From an uncultured Collinsella sp. (lineage in GTDB: Bacteria > Actinomycetota > Coriobacteriia > Coriobacteriales > Coriobacteriaceae): a stretch of DNA of 30,007 nucleotides. The notes beneath the pieces were generated by a model. The model saw only the letters and a list, made by a program, of their open reading frames with translations. It had not been told where the DNA came from and did not search any database. Positions 1 through 7,105 of the stretch are shown in pieces (the first letter of the stretch is position 1; every line of letters starts with the position of its first letter). Position numbers and translations under genes: made by a program. Location of the stretch: positions 1 to 30,007 of the forward strand of contig UQMV01000026.1 of the NCBI GenBank assembly GCA_900542315.1. Direction: 5' to 3'.

Positions 1-260
1 TGACGCGCCCCCGCAGTGCCCGCTTCCCCCAAGGACAATTATCAGTGCAGGTAGACAGCTTGTCGATTTTCGAAAAAGCCGACTATGGTTGACCCCTGCG
101 GCTTAAACGTAGTAGATAGGCCCTTTTCGTGGCGCAGCACTACTGCACCCCAAATTGGCACCCCGAGCCCTCGTGAGTTGCCAACAAGCTGTTCGCCCAG
201 CGCTTTATCCGCGCGGCATTTGGAAAATAGCACCACCGCAAAACCCGCGAGTAGCGCTTA
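1..260. other. Region with no supported gene
   Basis: The first 260 bases hold no gene I can support. A 64-codon minus-strand frame (42-236) is open, but it has no clear ribosome binding site and no family I recognise, and it lies in sequence that looks like eroded intergenic DNA. The stretch ends at the repeat array preceding the AAA ATPase gene. It could contain the tail of a repeat element or pseudogene whose remainder lies left of the window. Confidence 0.3.
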
Positions 261-262
261 CT

Positions 263-312
263 TTGCTATATCTCACTATACTTTGCTATATCTTGCTATA
301 TCTTGAGCAAAG
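263..312 (+). repeat. Iteron-like tandem 10-bp repeats upstream of AAA ATPase
   Basis: Four consecutive 10-bp units start at 263, 273, 283 and 293. Three read TTGCTATATC and one is the variant TCACTATACT; a partial fifth unit begins at 303. The array stops just before the ribosome binding site of the ATPase gene. The 10-bp period puts every unit on the same face of the helix. The variant unit includes TATACT (277-282), a passable -10 hexamer, so the array may be both promoter and operator. Confidence 0.7.
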
Positions 313-321
313 GTGGCTCAC

Positions 322-1413
322 ATGCAAACAAACCCTTTTAAGCCCACAGCAGGTAAAACACCTCCCACGATTATCGGCCGCGAAGATGTGCTCGAAGAAT
401 TCAATGAGGGCCTCGTCAACGGGCCTGGTGCCCCGGGGCGCCTAATGCGCATAGCCGGCGTCCGTGGAACGGGCAAGACGGTCCTCCTTGACGAGTGCTC
501 ACGTTTGGCGCAAAGCCGTGGCTGGACGGTCATAAAAGAGGTCGCAACCGAGGGACTTTGCCAGCGCATTCTCGAACAGCTGCAGCCCAAATTCCAGGCC
601 AAACACGCCAGATTTGAGCCCACCGTAGCTGGCATATCCATCGGCAGCATAGATATTGAGCGAATCGGCCCATCGCTACGCGACGCCATGAGACAGACAA
701 TATCCAAGAATGGAAACGGCCTGCTCATCACTCTCGACGAGGTTCAAGACGCAGAGCTCGATGAGGTCCGAACGCTCTCCATTGCGATTCAGCAGGTTAT
801 CGGCGAAGACCTTGATATCGCCTTTGTTTTTGCTGGGCTGCCTTCGATGATTGAAAGCATCATCAACGGAAAGACACTTGCGTTTTTGCGCCGTGCCCTC
901 CCCTTTGATCTGAAGGCTGTGGCAGTAACCGAAGTGTCGTACTCCCTCGAGGAAACCATTGAAGCGTCTGGCATGGAGTCGCAGCCAGGTATTGCCGGCC
1001 AACTTGCCGAGGCAACGCAAGGTTATCCTTTCATGATCCAACTCGTTGGATACTACGCATGGCAGTTGGCAAGACGCGCACATACAGCGATTATTGGAGA
1101 AGAAGAAGCCGAGCGTGGCATTGCAACGGCACGCGAACGCTTCTGCGGCATGGTGATTGAGCCCGCGCTGCAGCGCATTCCGCCCACGTGCATCGCTTAT
1201 CTGCTGAGCATGGCGTCTTTGGGGCAGACGAGCTCGACCAGCATGGTTGCCGATGCCCTAAACAAAACGCCTCAACAGGTGAGCTCCGTCCGCAGCCGCC
1301 TGTTAAGAGAATCGATTATCGAGGCTCCTTCGTACGGCAAGGTCTCATTTGCCATCCCCTACATGCGCGACTACCTCTGCGAACACAAAGCCGAACTGGA
1401 AGTTGAACTGTAG
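322..1413 (+). CDS. Orphan AAA+ ATPase, ORC/Cdc6-like, with C-terminal winged helix
   Basis: A 363-aa soluble ATPase. The Walker A motif GVRGTGKT is at residues 46-53. A hydrophobic strand ending LDEVQD forms Walker B with the catalytic acidic pair. An AAA lid-like helical region follows, then roughly 80 C-terminal residues (around SSTSMVADALNKTPQQVSSV) that look like a winged helix-turn-helix. This layout is that of AAA_16 / ORC-Cdc6-type proteins. The chosen start is the ATG at 322, preceded by AAAGGTGG at about 5 nt; an in-frame GTG at 313 overlaps that site and is less likely. The gene stands alone and converges on ilvD. The iteron-like array directly upstream could be its own DNA target, but that is inference. 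Target DNA and biological role are unknown; a STAND-like defence or plasmid-derived protein is an alternative. Confidence 0.75.
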   Translation: MQTNPFKPTAGKTPPTIIGREDVLEEFNEGLVNGPGAPGRLMRIAGVRGTGKTVLLDECSRLAQSRGWTVIKEVATEGLCQRILEQLQPKFQAKHARFEPTVAGISIGSIDIERIGPSLRDAMRQTISKNGNGLLITLDEVQDAELDEVRTLSIAIQQVIGEDLDIAFVFAGLPSMIESIINGKTLAFLRRALPFDLKAVAVTEVSYSLEETIEASGMESQPGIAGQLAEATQGYPFMIQLVGYYAWQLARRAHTAIIGEEEAERGIATARERFCGMVIEPALQRIPPTCIAYLLSMASLGQTSSTSMVADALNKTPQQVSSVRSRLLRESIIEAPSYGKVSFAIPYMRDYLCEHKAELEVEL

Positions 1414-1430
1414 AAACGGCAACTGCCCTG

Positions 1431-1487
1431 CAAGACGAAAACCGTTTGCGTACGGATTTTAGCCAGACGCAAACGATTTTCGTCTTG
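1431..1487. repeat. 57-bp near-perfect inverted repeat
   Basis: Two 21-bp arms (1431-1451 and 1467-1487) pair with a single mismatch around a 15-nt loop. The left arm begins CAAGACGAAAA and the right arm ends TTTTCGTCTTG. It lies between the ATPase stop and the convergent ilvD terminator. It has no adjoining T-tract of its own and is part of a small repeat array that continues to 1561. Confidence 0.75.
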
Positions 1488-1524
1488 ATTTGCGTCCGGA
1501 ATTTAGACGTAAATTGCGCTTTCG

Positions 1525-1561
1525 TACGGTTTTGCCCCAGACGCAATGTGCTTTCGTCTGG
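1525..1561 (+). repeat. Second, diverged copy of a 37-bp intergenic repeat
   Basis: This 37-bp segment, from TACGG to GTCTGG, parallels 1451-1487. Both share TACGG, then TTTTxxCCAGACGCAA, then a TTTCGTCT end. A weaker third resemblance (TCCGGAATTTAGACG) lies between them at 1495-1509. The copies sit in a non-coding convergent gap and look like a degenerate REP-type cluster. Confidence 0.5.
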
Positions 1562-1585
1562 CAATACGTCTGCAATCCAAACGAA

Positions 1586-1621
1586 AAAGAGCCCCGAGCT
1601 CGTATGAACTCGGGGCTCTTT
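1586..1621. terminator. Bidirectional rho-independent terminator
   Basis: A perfect 13-bp stem, AAAGAGCCCCGAG (1586-1598) against CTCGGGGCTCTTT (1609-1621), with a 10-nt loop. A-runs on the left and T on the right provide U-tracts for both strands. It separates the convergent ATPase gene (+) and ilvD (-). Confidence 0.88.
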
Positions 1622-1664
1622 GTGCCACGCATCTATGAGAGGAGAAATTCGATGCGTACGGGCG

Positions 1665-3443
1665 CTACTCCATGTAGCCACCCTGAATGGCGGAAACTGC
1701 ATGCTCGGTGAAGAACTTGAGCGTGCCGGAGGTATAGCGGTTAGCCTTGGGCTTCCAGGCAGCGCGGCGCTCGGCCAGGACGGCGTCGACCTCGGCCGGC
1801 TCCATCTCCTTGCCGGCGATGCCCACAACGGACAGCGAGCGCTCGGGAATGTTGATCTGGATAAGGTCGCCCTCCTCGATCAAGGCAATCGGGCCGCCCA
1901 CGGCAGCCTCGGGCGAAACGTGACCGATAGCCGGGCCCTTGGAGGCGCCGGAGAAGCGGCCGTCGGTGATCAGGGCAATGGAAGCGCCGAGCTCGGGGTC
2001 GCTGGCGATAGCCTCGGTGGTGTAGAACATTTCGGGCATACCGGAACCCTTGGGGCCCTCATAGCGGATGATGACGGCGTCGCCGGGCTTGACCTCGTGC
2101 GTCAGAACGGCGTGGATAGCGTCCTCCTCGCAGTCGAACGGACGTGCCTTAAGCGTGGCCTGGAACATCTCGCGCGGAACAACCGTGTGCTTGACGACGG
2201 CGCCCTCGGGGGCAAGGTTGCCGTGAAGGATGGCGATGGAGCCGTCGGTGCCAAAGGCCTGATCGAACGGACGGATGATGTCCTCGCGCTTGAGATTCCA
2301 CTTCTCAAGGTAACGACCGCACTTCTCGTAATAGCCGTTGTTCTTGAGATCCTCGAGATTCTCGCCGAGAGTCTTGCCGGTGACAGTCATAACATCGAGG
2401 TGGAGCATCGACTTGATCTCCTCCATGATGCGCGGCACGCCGCCCGCATAGTAGAAGAACTGCGCCGGCCACTCGCCTGCGGGGCGAACGTTGAGCAGGT
2501 AGTGGGCACCACGGTGCAGACGATCGAAGTCGTCAGCGGACATCTCGATGCCAAACTCACGCGCTATCGCGGGGATGTGCAGCAGCGAGTTGGTTGAGCC
2601 GGAGATGGCACCGTGGACCATGATGAGGTTCTCGAAGGACTCCTTGGTCACGATGTCGCGCGGGCACAGGTTGTGCTCGGAGAGCCACACGGACTGGCGG
2701 CCGGCCTCGCGAGCAAACTCGCGCAGGTCGGAGCTGGTAGCGGGCAGCAGGGCGGTACCGGGGAGCATGAGGCCCAGGGCCTCGGCGGTAACCTGCATGG
2801 TCGAGGCGGTGCCCATAAAGGAGCAGGCGCCGCAGCTGGGGCAGGCGTTGTGCTTAGCGAACTCGAGCTCCTCGCGGGAAATCTCGCCGCGCTCGTAACG
2901 GGCCGAGATAGCGCCGAGCTGCTCCAGGGTCAGTAAGTCGGGGCCGGCATCCATGACGCCGCCGGTGACGACGATGGAGGGGATGTTGATGCGACCCATG
3001 GCCATGAGGTTTGCGGGCAGGCCCTTATCGCAGCTGGCGACAAAGACGCCGGCGTCGAACGGGGTGGCCTTGGCGTGGATTTCGATCATATTGGCGATCA
3101 TGTCGCGGCTGGGCAGCGAGTAGTTGATGCCGTCGTGGCCCTGGGCCTCGCCGTCGCAAATGTCGGTGCAGAAGTAGCGGGCGCCGTGGCCGCCAGCCTC
3201 GGCAACGCCGGCGCGCACCTCCTCGACCAGCTCAAACAGGCCGGCGGAACCCGGGTGCGAGTCACCGAACGTCGACTCGATGATGACCTGCGGCTTGTCC
3301 AGGTCCTCGATGCTCCAGCCAGAGCCCAGACGCAGCGGGTCCATCTCGGGGCTGATGGTGCGGAACTTGCCGGAACGCGGCTGCAGCTTGGCAACCAGCT
3401 CGGCGGCCTCCTGCTGAATCTGCTCTTTGGTCTTCTCGTCCAT
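1665..3443 (-). CDS. ilvD: IlvD/Edd-family dehydratase (dihydroxy-acid or sugar-acid dehydratase)
   Basis: A 592-aa Fe-S dehydratase that removes water from a 2,3-dihydroxy acid to give a 2-keto acid. Candidate cluster ligands are Cys138 (ASCDKGLPA) and the CPSCGAC segment at 201-207. GHDGI near 102-106 and the C-terminal TDGRFSGAS, with the presumed base Ser near 498, are family landmarks. The ATG at 3443 follows AAAGGAG at about 6 nt. It is the distal gene of a two-gene unit with the GntP permease, 79 nt downstream of it. No other branched-chain synthesis gene is nearby. The permease and FadR-type regulator make a hexonate (gluconate, galactonate or similar) dehydratase feeding KDG at least as likely as valine/isoleucine synthesis. 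Family assignment is firm; substrate is inferred and open. Confidence 0.85.
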   Translation of the reverse strand: MDEKTKEQIQQEAAELVAKLQPRSGKFRTISPEMDPLRLGSGWSIEDLDKPQVIIESTFGDSHPGSAGLFELVEEVRAGVAEAGGHGARYFCTDICDGEAQGHDGINYSLPSRDMIANMIEIHAKATPFDAGVFVASCDKGLPANLMAMGRINIPSIVVTGGVMDAGPDLLTLEQLGAISARYERGEISREELEFAKHNACPSCGACSFMGTASTMQVTAEALGLMLPGTALLPATSSDLREFAREAGRQSVWLSEHNLCPRDIVTKESFENLIMVHGAISGSTNSLLHIPAIAREFGIEMSADDFDRLHRGAHYLLNVRPAGEWPAQFFYYAGGVPRIMEEIKSMLHLDVMTVTGKTLGENLEDLKNNGYYEKCGRYLEKWNLKREDIIRPFDQAFGTDGSIAILHGNLAPEGAVVKHTVVPREMFQATLKARPFDCEEDAIHAVLTHEVKPGDAVIIRYEGPKGSGMPEMFYTTEAIASDPELGASIALITDGRFSGASKGPAIGHVSPEAAVGGPIALIEEGDLIQINIPERSLSVVGIAGKEMEPAEVDAVLAERRAAWKPKANRYTSGTLKFFTEHAVSAIQGGYME

Positions 3444-3522
3444 GGTGTACTCCTTTGGCTTAAGGCTTACTTGGTTTGGTATCGGTTGATGTGACGTGCT
3501 GATGCAAAGCGTTCGCTTGCGA

Positions 3523-4884
3523 TTAGGCGAAGAACGAGATCACCAGAGCGCAGGCGAGGCCCGAAAGACCGATGATCGTCTCCATGATGGTCCAGGACTT
3601 GAGGGTGGTCTTCTCGTCGATCTCGAGGAACGAGGAGCACATCCAGAAGCCGGCATCGTTGACGTGCGAGAGCGCCGTAGCGCCGCCGCAGATGGCAAGG
3701 CAGATGGCGGCACGCATGAGCACCGAGGCGCCGGCGACCGCAGGCATGGCGGCCATAATGCCCGAGGCCATGGTCATCGAAACGATGGAGCCACCGACCG
3801 AAGCGCGAACGAGCGCGGCGATGAGGAAGCCGACGACCACGAGGGGCAGCGGGCAGCTCTCGAGCACGGGGCCGATAACCTGGCCCAGACCGCAGTCCTG
3901 CAGCATCCAGCGGATGACGCCGCCGCAGGCGATGACCAGCAAGATCATGCCGACGGGCTTGAGCGAACGGTCGAGCAGGGCCTTGAGCTCGGCGCCGGTG
4001 TAGCCGCGACGAGCGCCCAACAGGTACATGGCCACGAGCGTGGCGATGGTGAGCGCGACGAACGGCTTGCCCAGGAAGGCGAGGATCGAGGCGACCTCGG
4101 CGGGCATGGGGATGTACGAAGACAGCGTGCCCAGCAGGATCAGGCACAGCGGGGTGAGCACGATGGCGAGGACCATACCAAAGGAAGGAAGCTCCTTGTC
4201 GTCGCTCGCGCCCTCGGCGGAGGTGAAGTGCTCGGGGACGTCCGTGAAGATGCGGCCGCCCACGTTGCGGCCCCAGACGACACCGGCGACAGCCATGGCG
4301 ATAAAGGCGGTGGGGATGCCGACGAGAATCATGGTACCCAGGTCGACGCCGAGCGTACCGGCGACGAGGACCGAACCGGCCGAAGGCGGCACGAAGGCAT
4401 AGCCGGCTGCCAGTCCCGCAAGCAGGGCGATGCCATAGTAGAGAGTCGACTTCTTGGTCTGCGATGCCACGCTAAACGCGAGCGGGATCAAAACGACCAC
4501 GCCGGCCTCGAAAAACACCGTGGTGCCGATGACCAGGCCGGTGATACCCAGCGCCCAGCTGGAGTGACCCTGGCCAAAGGTGTCAATGAAGGTCTGGGCG
4601 ATCTTCTTGGCGCCGCCGCTCTCCTCCAGGATCTGGCCGAACATCGAGCCCAGGCCAATGAGCAGTGCGATGTTTTGTAGCGTGGTGCCCACGCCCTTGG
4701 TGACGGTGTCTGCCACCAAGTCGAGCGGCATGCCGGCGCCGATGCCGATCGCGAGCGCCGAGACCATCATCGACAGCACGGGGTGCAGCTTGAACTTAAT
4801 GATGAGTGCAAGCAGCAGCGCGATGCCCACGATGGCGGCGATGACCAGCCTGGTGGGGTCTGCCATAAACGTTGGGTCTGACAT
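3523..4884 (-). CDS. GntP-family gluconate/sugar-acid:H+ symporter
   Basis: A 453-aa polytopic membrane protein with about 12 hydrophobic segments, matching the GntP/GntT length. Typical segments are the KFKLHPVLSMM entry loop, the GLGSMFGQILEESGGA stretch and the glycine-rich TTVFFEAGVVVLIPL helix. It should import an aldonate or ketoaldonate with protons. The ATG at 4884 follows GGAGGA at about 5 nt; an internal ATG six codons later lacks such a site. It is transcribed ahead of the IlvD-family dehydratase and divergently from the FadR-type regulator, through an operator-rich 233-bp gap. This suggests uptake plus dehydration of one sugar acid under one regulator. Substrate is not readable from sequence alone. 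Confidence 0.88.
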   Translation of the reverse strand: MSDPTFMADPTRLVIAAIVGIALLLALIIKFKLHPVLSMMVSALAIGIGAGMPLDLVADTVTKGVGTTLQNIALLIGLGSMFGQILEESGGAKKIAQTFIDTFGQGHSSWALGITGLVIGTTVFFEAGVVVLIPLAFSVASQTKKSTLYYGIALLAGLAAGYAFVPPSAGSVLVAGTLGVDLGTMILVGIPTAFIAMAVAGVVWGRNVGGRIFTDVPEHFTSAEGASDDKELPSFGMVLAIVLTPLCLILLGTLSSYIPMPAEVASILAFLGKPFVALTIATLVAMYLLGARRGYTGAELKALLDRSLKPVGMILLVIACGGVIRWMLQDCGLGQVIGPVLESCPLPLVVVGFLIAALVRASVGGSIVSMTMASGIMAAMPAVAGASVLMRAAICLAICGGATALSHVNDAGFWMCSSFLEIDEKTTLKSWTIMETIIGLSGLACALVISFFA

Positions 4885-4896
4885 CTTTCCTCCAAT

Positions 4897-4956
4897 TCAT
4901 CAGACCTTTTGAATTCGTCTGATGACTATAGCGTGTTTTGGAAAGGTCTGATGTTT
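4897..4956. promoter_or_regulatory. TCTGATG-type operator cluster at the permease promoter
   Basis: An inverted pair, TCATCAGAC (4897-4905) and GTCTGATGA (4917-4925), has an 11-nt spacer. It abuts a possible minus-strand -10 (TATAGT, complement of 4925-4930). A further GGTCTGATGTTT lies at 4945-4956. These share the CTGATG core with the perfect palindrome at 4975-4993. They would place a bound regulator over the transcription start of the permease gene. The repeats are visible; the identity of the binding protein is inferred from the adjacent gene. Confidence 0.55.
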
Positions 4957-4974
4957 CAAATTGAAATTTGTTCG

Positions 4975-4993
4975 AAATACATCTGATGTATTT
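4975..4993. promoter_or_regulatory. 19-bp perfect palindrome, probable GntR/FadR-family operator
   Basis: AAATACATC and GATGTATTT flank a single central T, with no mismatch. The size and odd-length symmetry are typical of FadR-subfamily operators. The site lies in the divergent gap between the permease and the FadR-type regulator gene. Confidence 0.7.
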
Positions 4994-4994
4994 G

Positions 4995-5023
4995 GCGAAC
5001 GGTCGTATTTACGCCGCGAACGG
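4995..5023. promoter_or_regulatory. 29-bp AACGG doublet element (copy 1)
   Basis: Two identical GCGAACGG octamers at 4995-5002 and 5016-5023, exactly 21 bp apart, flank a T-rich centre containing TATTTA. The same layout recurs at 21985-22013 and 28462-28490 with matching spacing and orientation. This indicates a binding site for a shared regulator rather than chance. It lies about 110 bp upstream of the permease start. Confidence 0.6.
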
Positions 5024-5077
5024 TATATATAAGCCGCTCGATTGGGACGAAGCGCCAATATCGCATCCGAGATGCGC

Positions 5078-5098
5078 TAAAATAGCTCAGATGTATTT
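5078..5098 (+). promoter_or_regulatory. Probable promoter and autoregulatory half-site of the FadR-type gene
   Basis: TAAAAT (5078-5083) is a plausible -10 hexamer. It is followed at 5090-5098 by GATGTATTT, exactly one arm of the 19-bp palindrome at 4975-4993. A regulator bound here would cover the transcription start of its own gene. A separate small inverted repeat, CGCATC / GATGCG, lies at 5062-5076. No convincing -35 is visible. Confidence 0.4.
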
Positions 5099-5117
5099 TG
5101 TAATGAGAGGTATAGCT

Positions 5118-5810
5118 ATGGCCCGCTCCGAATCGGGACTTCCCGAGCAGATTTCCGAGAAAATCATTCAATTGATTCTTGATGAGCACCTTGAACAGGG
5201 CGATCGCCTGCCCAAGGAGGCCGTGCTCGTCGAGCGCCTGGGTGCCGGCAGGAGCACCGTGCGCGAGGCCATGAAGCTGCTGCAGTCGCGCAACATCGTG
5301 CGCATTAAGCAGGGTTCGGGCACCTATGTGGCATCGAACCCCGGCGTTGCCGACGACCCGCTGGGCTTTACCTTTATCGGCGATAAGCAGCGCCTGGCGC
5401 GCGACCTGCTCGAGGTGCGCTTTATGATCGAGCCGCAGATGGCACGCATGGCGGCCGAGCACGCAACCAACGACCAGGTCGTCTGTATCAAAGATCTCTG
5501 CGACGAATCCGAGCGCCTGGCCGAGGCCGGCGAGGACTACTCCGCCGCCGACACCGCTTTCCACAACGCCATTGCCGAGAGCTGCGGTAACCTCGTCGTC
5601 CCTCGCCTGATGGGTGTGCTCAAGGCATCCGTTCCCCTCTTTATCGACGTAACGGGCAAAAAGCTCGTCGAGGAGACCATCCGCACGCACCGCGGCGTGG
5701 CAGACGCCATCGAGGCGCGCAACCCCACCGCCGCGCACGACGCCATGTATCTGCACCTGGTCTACAACCGCAACATGATCGCGGAAGGCGCGATGGCGAA
5801 AAGCGAGTAA
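5118..5810 (+). CDS. GntR-family regulator, FadR subfamily (FCD domain)
   Basis: A 230-aa transcription factor. Residues about 8-75 form the GntR winged helix (LPKEAVLVERLGAGRSTVREAM as recognition region, then the wing IKQGSGTYV). Residues about 90-215 form an all-helical FCD ligand domain. D145, H149, H191 and H213 match the usual metal-binding set, as in FCD proteins that sense organic acids. The start at 5118 is chosen because GAGAGG precedes it at 7 nt. The frame stays open upstream to 4968, but that region holds the operators. It is divergent from the permease-dehydratase unit and is the obvious candidate to control it and itself, with a sugar acid as effector (inference). Confidence 0.9.
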   Translation: MARSESGLPEQISEKIIQLILDEHLEQGDRLPKEAVLVERLGAGRSTVREAMKLLQSRNIVRIKQGSGTYVASNPGVADDPLGFTFIGDKQRLARDLLEVRFMIEPQMARMAAEHATNDQVVCIKDLCDESERLAEAGEDYSAADTAFHNAIAESCGNLVVPRLMGVLKASVPLFIDVTGKKLVEETIRTHRGVADAIEARNPTAAHDAMYLHLVYNRNMIAEGAMAKSE

Positions 5811-5834
5811 GGGCATCGCGACAACCGATTTCAA

Positions 5835-5864
5835 CCGTTCACCTTTTAAAAGTGAACGTTCACC
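5835..5864. promoter_or_regulatory. GTGAACGTTCAC operator upstream of kduD
   Basis: GTGAACGTTCAC at 5852-5863 is a perfect 12-bp palindrome. A second half-site, CGTTCACC at 5836-5843, repeats the CGTTCACC of 5857-5864 exactly 21 bp away. A further TGAACGTTT lies at 5943-5951 in the leader. The same core occurs before the GH105 and symporter genes. The even palindrome with central CG is typical of LacI-family operators; no LacI-type gene is in this window. Confidence 0.65.
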
Positions 5865-5870
5865 TATTTT

Positions 5871-5911
5871 TAGGAGAATAGGGGCGTCAATTCCTCCGCT
5901 TCTCCTATACT
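5871..5911 (+). promoter_or_regulatory. kduD promoter region with small inverted repeat
   Basis: TAGGAGAA (5871-5878) and TTCTCCTA (5900-5907) form a perfect 8-bp inverted repeat. TATACT (5906-5911) overlaps its right arm and is a plausible -10 for kduD; a clear -35 is not seen. The repeat may be an operator arm or a weak leader hairpin. Confidence 0.35.
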
Positions 5912-5968
5912 GAGCTTGTATTAAAAGCAAGACTTATATAGATGAACGTTTCTTTTGAAAGGATCGCT

Positions 5969-6778
5969 ATGTCTGATCTTATGGACAGCTTCCGCCTGGA
6001 TGGCAAGGTCGCACTCGTGACCGGCGCCACCTACGGCATTGGCATGGCCATTGCCGAGGCGCTCGGCGAGGCCGGCGCCAAGATCGCCTTTAACGCCCGC
6101 CACGCCGACAAGGTCGCCGAGGCCGAGAAGCACTACCGCGAGCTGGGCTTTGAGGCTCACGGCTACGTGGCCGATGTCACTGACGAGGCCGTCGTCGCCG
6201 AGCTCGTCGCCAAGATCGAGGCCGATTTTGGCACCACGCCCGACATCCTGGTCAACAATGCAGGTGTTATCCAGCGCACCCCCATGCTCGACATGAGCGC
6301 CGAGGACTTCCGTCGCGTCGTCGACATCGATCTTAACGCCCCGTTCATCGTCTCCAAGGCCTGCCTGCCCGGCATGATCGCCAAGGGTCACGGCAAGATC
6401 ATCAACATCTGCTCGATGATGAGCGAGCTTGGCCGCGAGACCATCGCTGGCTACGCCGCTGCCAAGGGCGGACTCAAGATGCTCACCAAGAATATCTGCT
6501 CCGAGTTTGGCGAGGCCAACATCCAGTGCAACGGCATTGGGCCTGGCTATATCGCCACGCCGCAGACCGCGCCGCTGCGCGAGACGCAGCCCGATGGCAG
6601 CCGTCACCCGTTTGACCAGTTCATCATCGCCAAGACCCCGGCCGCCCGTTGGGGCACGCCCGAGGACCTGAAGGGCCCCGCCGTGTTCCTGGCCTCCGAT
6701 GCCTCGAACTTCGTCAACGGCCACATCCTCTACGTCGACGGCGGCATTCTGGCCTATATCGGCAAACAGCCGCAGTAG
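5969..6778 (+). CDS. kduD: 2-dehydro-3-deoxy-D-gluconate 5-dehydrogenase (KduD/DhuD), SDR family
   Basis: A 269-aa classical short-chain dehydrogenase. TGATYGIG at 18-25 binds NAD(P). NNAG is at 96-99. Ser149 and the Y162-x3-K166 pair form the catalytic triad. The ending HILYVDGGILAYIGKQPQ is typical of the KduD / gluconate 5-dehydrogenase group. It reduces 2,5-diketo-3-deoxygluconate to KDG in the cytoplasm. The ATG at 5969 follows GAAAGGAT at about 5 nt; an ATG at 5942 overlaps an operator-like TGAACGTTT and lacks a binding site. The next gene is a DhuI-type isomerase making this enzyme's substrate. Gluconate 5-dehydrogenase is the main alternative activity. Confidence 0.85.
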   Translation: MSDLMDSFRLDGKVALVTGATYGIGMAIAEALGEAGAKIAFNARHADKVAEAEKHYRELGFEAHGYVADVTDEAVVAELVAKIEADFGTTPDILVNNAGVIQRTPMLDMSAEDFRRVVDIDLNAPFIVSKACLPGMIAKGHGKIINICSMMSELGRETIAGYAAAKGGLKMLTKNICSEFGEANIQCNGIGPGYIATPQTAPLRETQPDGSRHPFDQFIIAKTPAARWGTPEDLKGPAVFLASDASNFVNGHILYVDGGILAYIGKQPQ

Positions 6779-6800
6779 GCTGCGGCCGCGTGAGCCACGC

Positions 6801-6960
6801 CATCTCGCGGCTCATTCGTCGGGCATGGCCAAAAGGCCTATGCCCTCCTCTTTCGCGGCGAACAGCCCAGCAGGCGCTGCGCGGGCCTGAGGCGGGCATC
6901 TTGCCTTTCATTCGTCGGTCGCGTACCCAAGTACGCTTCCCTCCTCTTTCAAGGCAATCT
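6801..6960. repeat. Two tandem imperfect ~96-bp hairpin units
   Basis: Unit 1 starts CATCTCG at 6801 and unit 2 starts CATCTTG at 6898. They share ATTCGTCGG (6814 and 6910) and CCCTCCTCTTTC (6843 and 6939), each offset by 96 bp. The hairpin between these blocks is GGCAT-GCC-aaaa-GGC-TATGCC in unit 1 and GCGTAC-ccaa-GTACGC in unit 2. The stems differ while the pairing is kept, which points to selection for structure. Confidence 0.6.
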
Positions 6961-7015
6961 GCTCCGCCTCAAGCCCGCTCGCTCACCGCGCTCCCACATT
7001 TAGGTTCATTTAGTA

Positions 7016-7080
7016 GTTGCGGTGAAATAGGGATTGATTTTGGCTTCTACTAGGCAAGACAGTCCGTATTTCACCGCAAG
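7016..7080. repeat. 65-bp inverted-repeat element, copy 1
   Basis: The ends TTGCGGTGAAATA (7017-7029) and TATTTCACCGCAA (7067-7079) are exact inverse complements. The right side contains ACAGTCCGTATTTCACCGCA, as in copies at 9936-10000 and 18345-18409. All three are 65 bp and in the same orientation. This copy lies 25 bp ahead of dhuI and lacks the A-run that flanks the other two. Confidence 0.8.
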
Positions 7081-7105
7081 TTAGAAATAGGAAAGGTATT
7101 TCGCT

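Larger units (their letters stand above)
6779..7105. other. 327-bp repeat-filled gap between kduD and dhuI
   Basis: This gap contains no gene. Its left two thirds (6801-6960) are two imperfect copies, about 96 bp apart, of a unit carrying ATTCGTCGG, a central hairpin and CCCTCCTCTTTC. Its right part (7016-7080) is one copy of a 65-bp inverted-repeat element seen twice more in the window. AGGAAAGG before the next ATG is the only gene signal. Confidence 0.7.

Noticed and set aside
42..236. 64-codon minus-strand frame at the window start
   Set aside because: No ribosome binding site, recognisable family or supporting context; could be chance or a decayed remnant.
3496..4680. Plus-strand open frame (394 codons) opposite the GntP permease
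   Set aside because: Composition dominated by D, E, R and H, the complement of membrane-helix codons; not a plausible protein.
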